A stretch of DNA of 64,000 nt, taken from NCBI GenBank assembly GCA_963782345.1, contig CAWAJF010000003.1, forward strand, positions 62,001 to 126,000, given 5' to 3'. Of this stretch, positions 49,327 through 57,231 are shown in pieces. Under the pieces are notes generated by a model that did no database searches, was not told where the DNA came from, and worked only from the letters and a program-made list of their open reading frames with translations. The translations under genes and the position numbers were made by a program. This DNA comes from DASUPK01 sp963782345 (GTDB lineage: Bacteria; Actinomycetota; Thermoleophilia; Solirubrobacterales; 70-9). Numbering within the stretch: position 1 is the first letter of the stretch; the number at the start of each line of letters is the position of its first letter.

Positions 49327-50835
49327 ATGGAGGACTGGCTCGATCCTTGCCTTGATGCGGAGCAGATGCGCGCCACCGATGCGTGGGCAATCAAGGAGCG
49401 GGGCGTACCGTCTCTCGAGCTGATGGAGACCGCCGGCCGCGCGGTCGCCGAGGCTGCCGCCCAGGCCGCGACCTCGAGCAGTGCGGCGATCGTCTGCGGC
49501 AAGGGAAACAACGGTGGCGACGGGCTGGTTGCGGCTCGTGCCCTGCGCGAGACCGGGTTCGAGGTCGACGCGCTGCTGCTGGCGCCGCCGGACGAGCTCT
49601 CCGACGACTCGAAGGCGAACGTCGATCGGCTCGACGGCGCGCGCCAGCTGGATCCGGGAGATCTGGAGGAGGCGATGCGCGGCACCGGCGTCATCGTCGA
49701 CGCCGTCTTCGGCACCGGCTTCGCCGGATCGCCGCGGGGCCCGGCGGCCACCGCCATCGAGGCGATGAACGCGGTCGACGCGCCGGTGGTCGCGACCGAC
49801 ATCTCCTCGGGGGTCAACGCGTCGACGGGCGAGGTGCAGGGCGCGGCCGTCGTCGCGGACGTCACGGTCACCTTCCACGCGCCGAAGCCCGGCCACTGGA
49901 TCGCGCCCGGCAAGGAGCACACCGGCGAGCTGCGGGTGGCGCCCATCGGCATCCCGGACGGGGCCCCGGTCGATCCCAACGCCGGGCTGATCAGCCCACG
50001 CGTGCTCGAGCTGCTGCCGAGTCGCGCCGCGGGATCCACCAAGTTCAGCTCGGGTCAGGTGCTGGTCGTGGGCGGGTCGCGCGGGCTGACCGGCGCGGTC
50101 TGCATGGCGGCCCTCGCGTCGATCCGGGCCGGGGCGGGATACGCGACCGCGGCCGTCCCCGCGGACCTGGAGCAGATCCTCGAGATCAAGCTGACCGAGG
50201 TCATGACGCTCGGCTGCGCGAGCCGCGACGGGCGGTTGCGGCCCGCCGCCTCGGAGCAGATCCTCGGCGCCGCCGATCGCGCTGCCTGTGTGGTCCTCGG
50301 CTCCGGGATGGGACGCGAGCAGGGAACTCAGCGGCTGATCCAGGAGCTCACCGAGAGAATCGAAGCTCCTCTTGTGATCGACGCGGATGGCCTGAACGCC
50401 CACTCGGGCCGGATCGAGAAGCTCGCCGCGCGCAAGGCGCCCTTCGTCCTCACCCCGCACGCCGGCGAGATGGGACGACTGCTCGACCGGGACTCGAAGG
50501 CGATCGAGGCCAAGCGGGCCGAGAGCGCGCGCGAGGCCGCGACCCGCAGCGGGGGCATCGTCCTGCTGAAGGGCGACGACTCGATCGTCACGGACGGCGA
50601 TCGGCTCGCGGTCAACACGGTCTCGAGCCCGCAGCTCGCGACCGCCGGCACCGGTGATGTCCTCTCCGGGATGATCGCCGCCCTGATCGCGCGGGGGCTG
50701 GAGCCGTTCGCCGCGACGTGCGCCGCGGTGGTGGCGCATTCACGCGCCGGGCGAGCCGCCGGGGATCGGGTCGGCCATGACTCGGTGATCGCCGGTGACG
50801 TCATCGAGTCGATCCCCGCGGGGCTGGCGCCCTGA
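49327..50835 (+). CDS. nnr: Bifunctional NAD(P)H-hydrate epimerase / ADP-dependent dehydratase
   Basis: The 502-residue repair enzyme restores hydrated NAD(P)H. The N-terminal YjeF epimerase domain (SLELMETAGRAVAEAAAQAA, IVCGKGNNGGDGLVAARALR) is fused to a C-terminal ribokinase-like dehydratase (VVGGSRGLTGAVCMAAL, TPHAGEMGRLLDRD, TAGTGDVLSGMIAALIARG). Its stop overlaps the proposed CTG start of alr (CTGA), consistent with the conserved nnr-alr order of actinobacteria. Confidence 0.96.
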   Translation: MEDWLDPCLDAEQMRATDAWAIKERGVPSLELMETAGRAVAEAAAQAATSSSAAIVCGKGNNGGDGLVAARALRETGFEVDALLLAPPDELSDDSKANVDRLDGARQLDPGDLEEAMRGTGVIVDAVFGTGFAGSPRGPAATAIEAMNAVDAPVVATDISSGVNASTGEVQGAAVVADVTVTFHAPKPGHWIAPGKEHTGELRVAPIGIPDGAPVDPNAGLISPRVLELLPSRAAGSTKFSSGQVLVVGGSRGLTGAVCMAALASIRAGAGYATAAVPADLEQILEIKLTEVMTLGCASRDGRLRPAASEQILGAADRAACVVLGSGMGREQGTQRLIQELTERIEAPLVIDADGLNAHSGRIEKLAARKAPFVLTPHAGEMGRLLDRDSKAIEAKRAESAREAATRSGGIVLLKGDDSIVTDGDRLAVNTVSSPQLATAGTGDVLSGMIAALIARGLEPFAATCAAVVAHSRAGRAAGDRVGHDSVIAGDVIESIPAGLAP

Positions 50836-51962
50836 GCCCGCCCGAGACGACCGGGCGGGCGCTGGCGGCGATCGACGCCGGCGCGGTCCAGCGAAACTGC
50901 GGGCTCCTGAAGGAGCGGATCGGCGACGGGGTCGAGCTCTGCGCCGTGGTCAAGGCCAACGGGTACGGGCACGGAGCCGCGGTCTGCGCCGCGGCCGCGT
51001 TGCGGGGCGGGGCGAGCAGGCTCGCGGTCGCCGCCGCGGCCGAGGCCGAGGAGCTCCGGCTGCACTTCCCCGACGTGCCGGTTCTGGTCATGGGTGCTCT
51101 GACCGCCGAGGAGCTGCGAACCGCGCTGACCGCCCGGGCGGACGTCGCGCTCTGGCGCGACGGCTACCGGGAGCTCTGCTCGGCCGTCGCGGGCGACCTC
51201 GGCCGGATGGCGCGGGTTCACGTCAAGCTCGACAGCGGCATGGGCCGGCTCGGTGAGCGCGACCCGGACACACTCGTCGAGCTGGCCCGCGCCTGCGTCG
51301 AGGACCAGGGTCTCGATCTGGCCGGTGTCTGGACCCACTTCGCCACCGCGGACGAGCAGGGCGACGCCTACATGGCCGAGCAGCTCGCCGCCTTCGCCCC
51401 GGTCGCGGACGCGGTGCGGGAGCTCGCGCCGGGTTGCACCGTTCATGCCGCGAACAGCGCGGCGACACTCCGCGACGCCGCGGCGCACTTCGACATGGTC
51501 CGTTGCGGGATCGCGGTCTACGGGCTCGATCCGTTCGGACGTGACCCGGCCGAACAGGGTCTGGAGCCGGCGCTCGCGCTGCACTCCTACGTCGCCGACG
51601 TGAAGCGCTTCGAGCGTGGATCCAGCGCGGGATACGGCCGCACCTGGCATGCCGCCGAGGACACCTGGGTCGGCGTGCTGCCGATCGGCTACGGCGACGG
51701 CGTGCGGCGGGGACTATCCAACAACGCCGAGGTGCTGGTCGGTGGGCGCCGCTACCCGCTGGTCGGGACGGTTTCGATGGACAACGTCACCATCGATCTC
51801 GGCTCCGAGACCGACGTCGAGCCGGGCGCCCCGGCGGTGTTGATCGGCGCGCAGGGATCCGAGCGGATTCTCGCCGAGGAGGTCGCGGATCGCCTCGACA
51901 CGATCAACTACGAGGTGACCTGTGGAATCTCCCAGCGGGTGCCCCGGGAAGTGGTTGCGTGA
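50832..51962 (+). CDS. alr: Alanine racemase
   Basis: This PLP enzyme makes D-alanine for peptidoglycan. The PLP lysine is in CAVVKANGYGHGAAVCAAAA, a Tyr-bearing segment is SAGYGRTWHAAEDTWVGVLP, and GTVSMDNVTIDLG is the second-subunit motif. The first ATG/GTG/TTG is GTG 50946, which would start inside the PLP strand and lose RALAAIDAGAVQRNCGLLKE. The frame is open to CTG 50832, which overlaps the nnr TGA, giving 376 residues of normal length; that start is adopted. Family certain, start inferred. Confidence 0.94.
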   Translation: MSPPETTGRALAAIDAGAVQRNCGLLKERIGDGVELCAVVKANGYGHGAAVCAAAALRGGASRLAVAAAAEAEELRLHFPDVPVLVMGALTAEELRTALTARADVALWRDGYRELCSAVAGDLGRMARVHVKLDSGMGRLGERDPDTLVELARACVEDQGLDLAGVWTHFATADEQGDAYMAEQLAAFAPVADAVRELAPGCTVHAANSAATLRDAAAHFDMVRCGIAVYGLDPFGRDPAEQGLEPALALHSYVADVKRFERGSSAGYGRTWHAAEDTWVGVLPIGYGDGVRRGLSNNAEVLVGGRRYPLVGTVSMDNVTIDLGSETDVEPGAPAVLIGAQGSERILAEEVADRLDTINYEVTCGISQRVPREVVA

Positions 51963-53389
51963 CCCCCTCCCTGGAGGACGCGTTCGGCGAGGCGCCCTCG
52001 ATCGCCGCATCCCGGACGGCACTGGGGGAGCACCCTGGCCCGGTCTGGATAGTCGGCGGGGCGATCCGCGATGCGCTGCTCGGGGAGCGCGTCGCCGATG
52101 TGGACCTGGCGGTCGTGCGCGGGGAGGAGGAGCAGGCCGCTCGCTCGATCGCCGGGGTGGCCGGGGGGTCGGCCTTCACCCTTTCGGAGGAGCACGCTAC
52201 GTGGCGGGCCGTGGCTCCGAGGAATGCCTGGCACGTGGACGTCGCGGGCCTGCGGGCCGAGGCGCTCGAGGACGACCTGCGCGCTAGGGACTTCACGATC
52301 GATGCGATCGCCGTGCCTCTCGCCGGGGGGGAGCCGATCGATCCGACCGGCGGGATCGCCGACGCCGAGGCCCGGATCCTCCGAGTGGCGTTCGAAAGAT
52401 CCTTCGAGGAGGACCCGATCCGCCTCCTGCGCGCCTGCCGTCTCGCCGCCGGCTTGGGGCTGGAGCTCGATTCGAGGACCGTCGAGCTTGCCCGCGGCCA
52501 CGCCGCACATGCCGCCGACCCGGCCGGCGAGCGCCAGTTCGCGGAGATCCGCGGGATCGTCTCGGGGCGGGATCCACTGGCGGGGATACGCCTGATGGAG
52601 GAGCTCGCGTTGTTGTCGGCGGTCCTCCCGGAGCTGGAGGCCCTGAGGGGGGTCGTGCAGAACCCGAACCATCATCTGGACGTCCTGGGCCACACCCTCG
52701 CGGTGCTCGAGGAGTGGCTCGGCATCGAGGCGGACCTCGCCGGATTCGCCGGCGAGATCGCCGGGGAGGTGGAGCGGTTCCTCGCCGAGCCGCTCGCCGA
52801 CGAGCTCACCCGCCAGGGCGCCCTTCGATTCGGCGCTCTCTTCCACGATCTCGGCAAGCCCGAGACCCGCGCCGAGGGATCGGGGTACGTCACCTTCATC
52901 GGTCACGACGAGGTCGGCGCCCGGATCACCGCCTCGATCTGCCGCCGTCTGCGGACCAGTCGTGCGCTGAGCGGCCATCTGCAGGGCCTCGCTCACCATC
53001 ACCTGCGCCTGGGGTTCCTGATTCACCAGCGACCTCTGTCGCGGCGCGCGGTCTATGACTATCTCGTCGCCACGGAGCCGGTGGCCGCTGACGTCACCCT
53101 GCTCACCGTCGCCGATCGCCTGGCGGCGCGCGGCGAAGGCCCCCTGGCGAGTGCCGAGATGGTCGGCGCCCACCTCGACCTGGCCCGGGAGATGCTGCGA
53201 GACGCTCTCGCCTGGCACCGGGAGGGGTCGCCGCGCTCGCCGGTCTCGGGAGACGAGCTGGCCGACGAGCTGGGGATCTCCCCCGGGCCGGAGATGGGCA
53301 GGCTGCTGGAGGAGCTTCGCGCGGAGGCTTTCGCTGGCGAGATCACCGGCCGCTCGCAGGCCCTGGAGCGCGCCCGGCAGCTCTGTTAG
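51959..53389 (+). CDS. cca: tRNA nucleotidyltransferase / poly(A) polymerase family with HD domain
   Basis: The 476-residue protein has the class II nucleotidyltransferase head VWIVGGAIRDALLGERVADV followed by DLAVV, with RARDFTIDAIAVPLAGGEP, and the RNA-binding helices begin FEEDPIRLLRACRLAAGLGL. The HD phosphohydrolase segment is FGALFHDLGKPETRAEG. It probably adds CCA to tRNA 3' ends. It overlaps alr by 4 bases (GTGA). The head plus HD layout is that of E. coli-type CCA enzymes rather than the short actinobacterial form. Confidence 0.88.
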   Translation: MTPSLEDAFGEAPSIAASRTALGEHPGPVWIVGGAIRDALLGERVADVDLAVVRGEEEQAARSIAGVAGGSAFTLSEEHATWRAVAPRNAWHVDVAGLRAEALEDDLRARDFTIDAIAVPLAGGEPIDPTGGIADAEARILRVAFERSFEEDPIRLLRACRLAAGLGLELDSRTVELARGHAAHAADPAGERQFAEIRGIVSGRDPLAGIRLMEELALLSAVLPELEALRGVVQNPNHHLDVLGHTLAVLEEWLGIEADLAGFAGEIAGEVERFLAEPLADELTRQGALRFGALFHDLGKPETRAEGSGYVTFIGHDEVGARITASICRRLRTSRALSGHLQGLAHHHLRLGFLIHQRPLSRRAVYDYLVATEPVAADVTLLTVADRLAARGEGPLASAEMVGAHLDLAREMLRDALAWHREGSPRSPVSGDELADELGISPGPEMGRLLEELRAEAFAGEITGRSQALERARQLC

Positions 53390-53470
53390 CCGCTGGACCC
53401 GTAACCCGGCCGGCCTCCGCGTCGCTCTCGGAAGTGCAAGACGACTTATCAGTCGGCATCCAAGTGCCGG

Positions 53471-53503
53471 AACGGCCCGCCTCACGGCGGGCCGTTCTTT
53501 ATT
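53471..53503 (+). terminator. Intrinsic terminator after cca
   Basis: AACGGCCCGCC (53471-53481) and GGCGGGCCGTT (53486-53496) form a perfect 11-bp stem with a TCAC loop, followed by CTTTATT. It closes the nnr-alr-cca transcript and lies before the HIT gene. Confidence 0.92.
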
Positions 53504-53529
53504 CAGGAGGGCGATAGCCTGCCGCCGAC

Positions 53530-53946
53530 GTGGCCGAGGACTGCCTGTTCTGTGGAATCGTCGAGGGATCGATCCCGAGCCAGACGATCGACTCCGACGA
53601 GCGCACGGTGGCGTTCATGGACATCAACCCGGCCACCAGGGGCCACGCGCTGGTTGTCCCGAGGAACCATTCCGCCGATCTCCTGGAGATCGGGCCCGAC
53701 GACCTCTCCGCGGCCATCCTGGCCGCTCAGCGCCTCGCGAGGCGGATGAAGCAGGTCCTGGGAGCCGACGGCATCAATCTGATCAACTCATATGGGTCAG
53801 CGGCGTGGCAGACGGTCTTCCACTTCCACATCCACGTCGTGCCTCGATACGAGGATGATCCGCTAAAGCTGCCATGGATCCCCGAGCCTGGGGATTCCGG
53901 CGAGATCGCGGCGACGGCCGCACTAATGCGAGGAGAGAATGGCTGA
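53530..53946 (+). CDS. HIT-family nucleotide hydrolase
   Basis: The 138-residue histidine-triad protein of the HINT type has DCLFCGIVEGSIPSQTIDSD at the start and the catalytic TVFHFHIHVVPRYEDDP near residue 100 (H-x-H-x-H). It likely cleaves AMP-linked phosphoramidates or dinucleotides. It starts with GTG; an AGGAGG lies 19 bases upstream, farther than usual. The next gene overlaps its 3' end by 8 bases. Confidence 0.93.
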   Translation: MAEDCLFCGIVEGSIPSQTIDSDERTVAFMDINPATRGHALVVPRNHSADLLEIGPDDLSAAILAAQRLARRMKQVLGADGINLINSYGSAAWQTVFHFHIHVVPRYEDDPLKLPWIPEPGDSGEIAATAALMRGENG

Positions 53947-54736
53947 AACGGAGGCAAAGACCACCCCGATCAGGCTCGAGCGCGACGGCAACGTCGCCTC
54001 CTTGGTCCTGTCCAATCCACCCCTCAACCTGTTCGGCGACGACGCCTGGGGCGCACTCGTCTCCTGCATCGACGAGGTCGAGTGCTCGGACGCGCGAGCC
54101 CTGGTCTGGCGCGCCGACGGCGACATCTTCACCGGGGGGGTCGACGTGAACAGCTTCAAGCGTGTGCAGGAGGAGGGCAGCGCCTCGGACTCGTTCGGCT
54201 CTCTGATCCCGGTGGTCCGCCGGATCGAGGAGCTGCCGATTCCCACCCTCGCGCTGGTCCACGGGCTGTGCTTGACCGCCGGGCTCGAGATCTCACTCGG
54301 CTGCGACATGCTCTGGGCGACCGAGTCGGCGCGCTTTGGGCTGGTGGAGGCCGTCGTCGGCCTCACCCCCGGAGCGGGTGGTACCCAGCGAATGGCCGAG
54401 CGCGCCGGACCGGCGCGCGCCGCCGAGTTCGTGATGAGCGGCGGGCTCTACGACGCAGCCACGCTCGAGCGCTGGAACGTGGTCAACCGGGTGGTTCCCG
54501 ACGACCAGCTGCTCGAGAAGGGCATGAAGTTCGCCCACAAGCTCGCGAACGGCCCCACGGTCGCCCACGGCGCGACGAAGAAGATCATCCGCGGGTATCG
54601 CGCCGGCGGCGTCAACGGGGCCGACGAGGTCACCCCGGGCGTCTTCGCCGGTCTGTTCGCCTCGGAGGACCTGAAGAACGCCGTGGCGAGCTTCCTGAAG
54701 GAGGGGCCCGGCAACGCCACGTTCGAGGGTCGCTAG
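53939..54736 (+). CDS. Enoyl-CoA hydratase/isomerase family protein
   Basis: The 265-residue crotonase-fold protein has VASLVLSNPPLNLFGDDAWG at the N-terminus, DIFTGGVDVNSF (oxyanion-hole side), TLALVHGLCLTAGLEISLGC, then FGLVEAVVGLTPGAGGTQRM with a Glu at the usual catalytic place. It acts on acyl-CoA; hydratase and isomerase roles cannot be separated from sequence. Pairing with HIT is positional. No other beta-oxidation gene is nearby. Confidence 0.92.
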   Translation: MAETEAKTTPIRLERDGNVASLVLSNPPLNLFGDDAWGALVSCIDEVECSDARALVWRADGDIFTGGVDVNSFKRVQEEGSASDSFGSLIPVVRRIEELPIPTLALVHGLCLTAGLEISLGCDMLWATESARFGLVEAVVGLTPGAGGTQRMAERAGPARAAEFVMSGGLYDAATLERWNVVNRVVPDDQLLEKGMKFAHKLANGPTVAHGATKKIIRGYRAGGVNGADEVTPGVFAGLFASEDLKNAVASFLKEGPGNATFEGR

Positions 54737-54762
54737 CCGCAGGCGCTACCCTGCCCGGTCGC

Positions 54763-54981
54763 ATGGCGAAGGAAGAGAAGATCGAGATGGAGGGGGAGAT
54801 CACCGAGGCGTTGCCCAACACGATGTTCCGCGTCAAGTTGGACAACGACCACGAGGTCCTCGGCCACATCTCAGGCAAGATGCGCCGCCACTACATCCGC
54901 ATCCTTCCCGGTGACCGGGTGAAGATCGAGCTGTCCCCCTACGACCTCGATCGAGGCCGCATCACCTACCGCTACAAGTAG
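54763..54981 (+). CDS. infA: Translation initiation factor IF-1
   Basis: The 72-residue OB-fold protein binds the 30S A-site during initiation. AKEEKIEMEGEITEALPNTM, VLGHISGKMRRHYIRILPGD and DRVKIELSPYDLDRGRITYR with terminal YK cover the full family. The ATG at 54763 is certain from length and homology; the longer frame from 54082 is antisense to function. A TACCCT box 16 bases upstream matches the one before glmS. It is not in the usual rpmJ-rpsM context. Confidence 0.97.
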   Translation: MAKEEKIEMEGEITEALPNTMFRVKLDNDHEVLGHISGKMRRHYIRILPGDRVKIELSPYDLDRGRITYRYK

Positions 54982-55042
54982 GCCGACCGACCGGAGCGGT
55001 GGCCCGGTGACGCCGCCTACTCAATTATGATTAGTCCCAGTG

Positions 55043-55153
55043 ATGGGACTGAGGGGAACAAGCAGGCTGTTGATGCTGCTGGTGCTCTTCGGGCTCGCCC
55101 TGATCCTGGTCCTCTGCGCGATGCTGCTTTCGATCCAGCCGTCAGCCGCCTAG
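55043..55153 (+). CDS. 36-residue membrane peptide
   Basis: The sequence MGLRGTSRLLMLLVLFGLAL followed by ILVLCAMLLSIQ is one basic end plus one membrane helix. A perfect TATGAT box (55026-55031) lies about 12 bases before GTG 55040/ATG 55043, so a leaderless or near-leaderless transcript is likely. The stop overlaps the convergent hydrolase stop by a few bases. No family is known; coding is inferred from composition and the promoter. Confidence 0.5.
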   Translation: MGLRGTSRLLMLLVLFGLALILVLCAMLLSIQPSAA

Positions 55154-56406
55154 CCCAGATAGGACCCGGATGCGGTCGGATCCGGATCCACCAGCTCCGC
55201 GATCAATGAGGACCAGCCGAATTCCCTGGCGCCCAGGCCCTCGCCCGAATACGGCTCGTAGAACTCGCGCAGCCGCTCCTGCGCCACCGCGTCGCTGAGC
55301 CGCTTCGCCATCTCCATCGCCTCGGCCTCGTAGCCGTGGCGGAGCAGGCCGATCCAGAGCAGCCACGCCGAGTTGATCCAGGTCGGACCGCGCCAATACA
55401 GGCGTCTCAGCACGCCCTTCCATTTGCGCGGCTCGAAGCTCGGCTCCTTCGCGGAGACCGACGCGGGAGGGAACGGAAGCCAGTACTTGCCCTGATCGAG
55501 CAGATGCTCCTCGATCAGGTGCCTCCCGATCTCCTCGGGGAGATCGGGCAACGCGAGCGGCGCCAGCGCCGACCAGGTCGACGTCCGGATCCGGCGATCG
55601 CCGTTCCCGGCCGGATCGGTGCCCCCTGCGTGGGCCAGGTGGCCGCGCGCCACATCCAGGAACAGGCCACGCTCTCCGTCCCAGAGGCGCTCGACGATGC
55701 GGCGCGTGATCGAGGGCTGCCCGGCCGCAATCCGCGCCAGACACCAGAGGACGTTGGTGACGACCTCGCAGAGCACCGGGCCGCCATCGCCGGCGATGCG
55801 CCGGGCGTCCCAGCCGAGGCGCCGGTTGCGCGCGATCAGGAGTGGAAAGAGGACGTGGCCGTGGGCCCGGCGCCCCCACACAGGGTCGAACTTCGGCGAG
55901 GAGTCGAGCCCGGACTCGTCCGGCTGGACGATCCAGAGCAGGCCGTCGCGATCGAGGTCCCGATTCGCCTCCAGCCAGCGGTGATGGGCCGCGATCCGCG
56001 GTTCGTCCGCCGGGTCGCCGACGGCGATGCGCCACGCCCATGCCAGGAGCGGAGGCTGGATCGTGGCGGTGTTCGGAGCGTCTCGCGAGCTGACGTTGTA
56101 CGCCCAGCGGCGCTTCCAGTCCACGTGGCCGTGCCAGAAGATCGTGTGGCCGATGAAGCCGTCCTCCGCCCCGCCGTTCAGCAGGCTGCGAAGCTCGCTC
56201 TCGGCCCGCGCCCGGTCGAAGCGCCGCCAGACGATCGCGTGGAAGCACGAGTCCCAGTACCACTGCCACGGGTAGTGCCCCGGGCTCGGGCGCGAGTAGC
56301 CGTAGTGGACGCCATCTCGATCGCCCTCGGTCCAACTGCCGCGCAGGGTCTCCTCGGCGATGCCCAGGACCTGTCCACCGACCGGGTCGCCGACTGGCTT
56401 CGCCAT
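55150..56406 (-). CDS. GH63-like glycoside hydrolase (glucosylglycerate/mannosylglycerate hydrolase type)
   Basis: The 418-residue protein has an (alpha/alpha)6-barrel pattern: PGHYPWQWYWDSCFHAIVWR, ATIQPPLLAWAWRIAVGD, DESGLDSSPKFDPVWG, LYWRGPTWINSAWLLWIGLL and EFYEPYSGEGLGAREFGWSS. These are the GH63 C-terminal-domain marks shared with actinobacterial glucosylglycerate hydrolases, which release the osmolyte sugar. It is cytoplasmic. The start is ATG 56406 (MAKPVGDPVG), directly behind repeat A copy 4; a longer in-frame start would translate the repeat. Confidence 0.85.
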   Translation of the reverse strand: MAKPVGDPVGGQVLGIAEETLRGSWTEGDRDGVHYGYSRPSPGHYPWQWYWDSCFHAIVWRRFDRARAESELRSLLNGGAEDGFIGHTIFWHGHVDWKRRWAYNVSSRDAPNTATIQPPLLAWAWRIAVGDPADEPRIAAHHRWLEANRDLDRDGLLWIVQPDESGLDSSPKFDPVWGRRAHGHVLFPLLIARNRRLGWDARRIAGDGGPVLCEVVTNVLWCLARIAAGQPSITRRIVERLWDGERGLFLDVARGHLAHAGGTDPAGNGDRRIRTSTWSALAPLALPDLPEEIGRHLIEEHLLDQGKYWLPFPPASVSAKEPSFEPRKWKGVLRRLYWRGPTWINSAWLLWIGLLRHGYEAEAMEMAKRLSDAVAQERLREFYEPYSGEGLGAREFGWSSLIAELVDPDPTASGSYLG

Positions 56407-56450
56407 CAAACGGGTTGCTCCTCGCTTCGCTCGGAGCACCCTCGCATCGA
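56407..56450 (-). repeat. Dispersed repeat A, copy 4 (abuts a start codon)
   Basis: On the minus strand it reads GATGCGAGGGTGCTCCGAGC, GAAGC, then GAGGAGCAACCCGTTTG, followed at once by the ATG of the GH63-like gene at 56406. Its other end touches the ABC-2 permease stop at 56452. GAGGAG lies 11 bases before the ATG, as in copies 2 and 3. Confidence 0.82.
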
Positions 56451-56451
56451 C

Positions 56452-57231
56452 TCAGTCAATCGTCATCCGCCGCATGCCTCGGAGGGCGAAGAAGCTGAGC
56501 AGCGCGGCGAGCCCGATCAGCGTCAAGAGCCCCGGCCACGTGTCCGACCAGGTGACGTCCCCGATGAACCCCTGCCGCGCAGCATCGACGACCTGGGTGA
56601 CCGGGTTGTACTTGGCCACCGTCTGCAGCCAGCCGGTGAGCAGGTTCTGCGGCGCATAAGCGGTCGTCGTCAGCACGGCGAGCAGCATCCCGATCTGCAT
56701 CAGCGGCGCCGCCGACTGGGTCCGGAAGCGGAAGGCCAGCGACGTGCCCCAGGTCGCCGCCACCACGGCCATCCCCATCACCAGGAAGAGGGCCAGCAGC
56801 AGGCCCAGGAGCCCGGGCCAGTGGACGCCGACGACGAAGCCGACGACCAGCAGGAAGGTCGCCGGGAGCAGCGAGCGGAGGCTGGCCGAGAGGACGAGCC
56901 CGGCGAGCAGCACCGGCCGGGGCGCCGGCGAGGCGAGCAGCCGGTCGAACCAGCCCTGCTCGATGTCGCGAGCGAGGTTGACGCCCGTGGCGGCTCCGGT
57001 GAAGCCGGCGCCCTGCAGCATGCTCACCGGGATCAGGAAGCTCTGGTAGCTGTGGGTGTCGAAGCCCGGAAGCAGGGTGAGGCTCCCGAAGACGCTCGTC
57101 AGCCCGAGGAAGAAGATCGCCGGGGCGAGGATCCCCGGGATCGCGGCGCCGGGCACCCGGAAGATCTCGTTGAGCGCGCGCCGTACGAGCGCGCGGACCG
57201 TCGCCATCCAGCCCCGCCACGCCCCCCTCAT
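56452..57231 (-). CDS. ABC-2 type exporter permease (DrrB-like), second copy
   Basis: This 259-residue membrane protein has an ABC-2 core of about six spans: AAIPGILAPAIFFLGLTSVF, then ARDIEQGWFDRLLASPAPRP (the conserved cytoplasmic DIE-x-G-x-x-DRL loop) and YNPVTQVVDAARQGFIGDV. The start is ATG 57231 (MRGAWRGWMATVRAL), overlapping the previous gene's stop. It is the last of a three-gene exporter operon. Confidence 0.92.
   Translation of the reverse strand: MRGAWRGWMATVRALVRRALNEIFRVPGAAIPGILAPAIFFLGLTSVFGSLTLLPGFDTHSYQSFLIPVSMLQGAGFTGAATGVNLARDIEQGWFDRLLASPAPRPVLLAGLVLSASLRSLLPATFLLVVGFVVGVHWPGLLGLLLALFLVMGMAVVAATWGTSLAFRFRTQSAAPLMQIGMLLAVLTTTAYAPQNLLTGWLQTVAKYNPVTQVVDAARQGFIGDVTWSDTWPGLLTLIGLAALLSFFALRGMRRMTID

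Noticed and set aside
53404..53470. Small RNA or tRNA between cca and the terminator
   Set aside because: The segment does not fold as a tRNA cloverleaf and shows no promoter; it is treated as the 3' untranslated part of cca.
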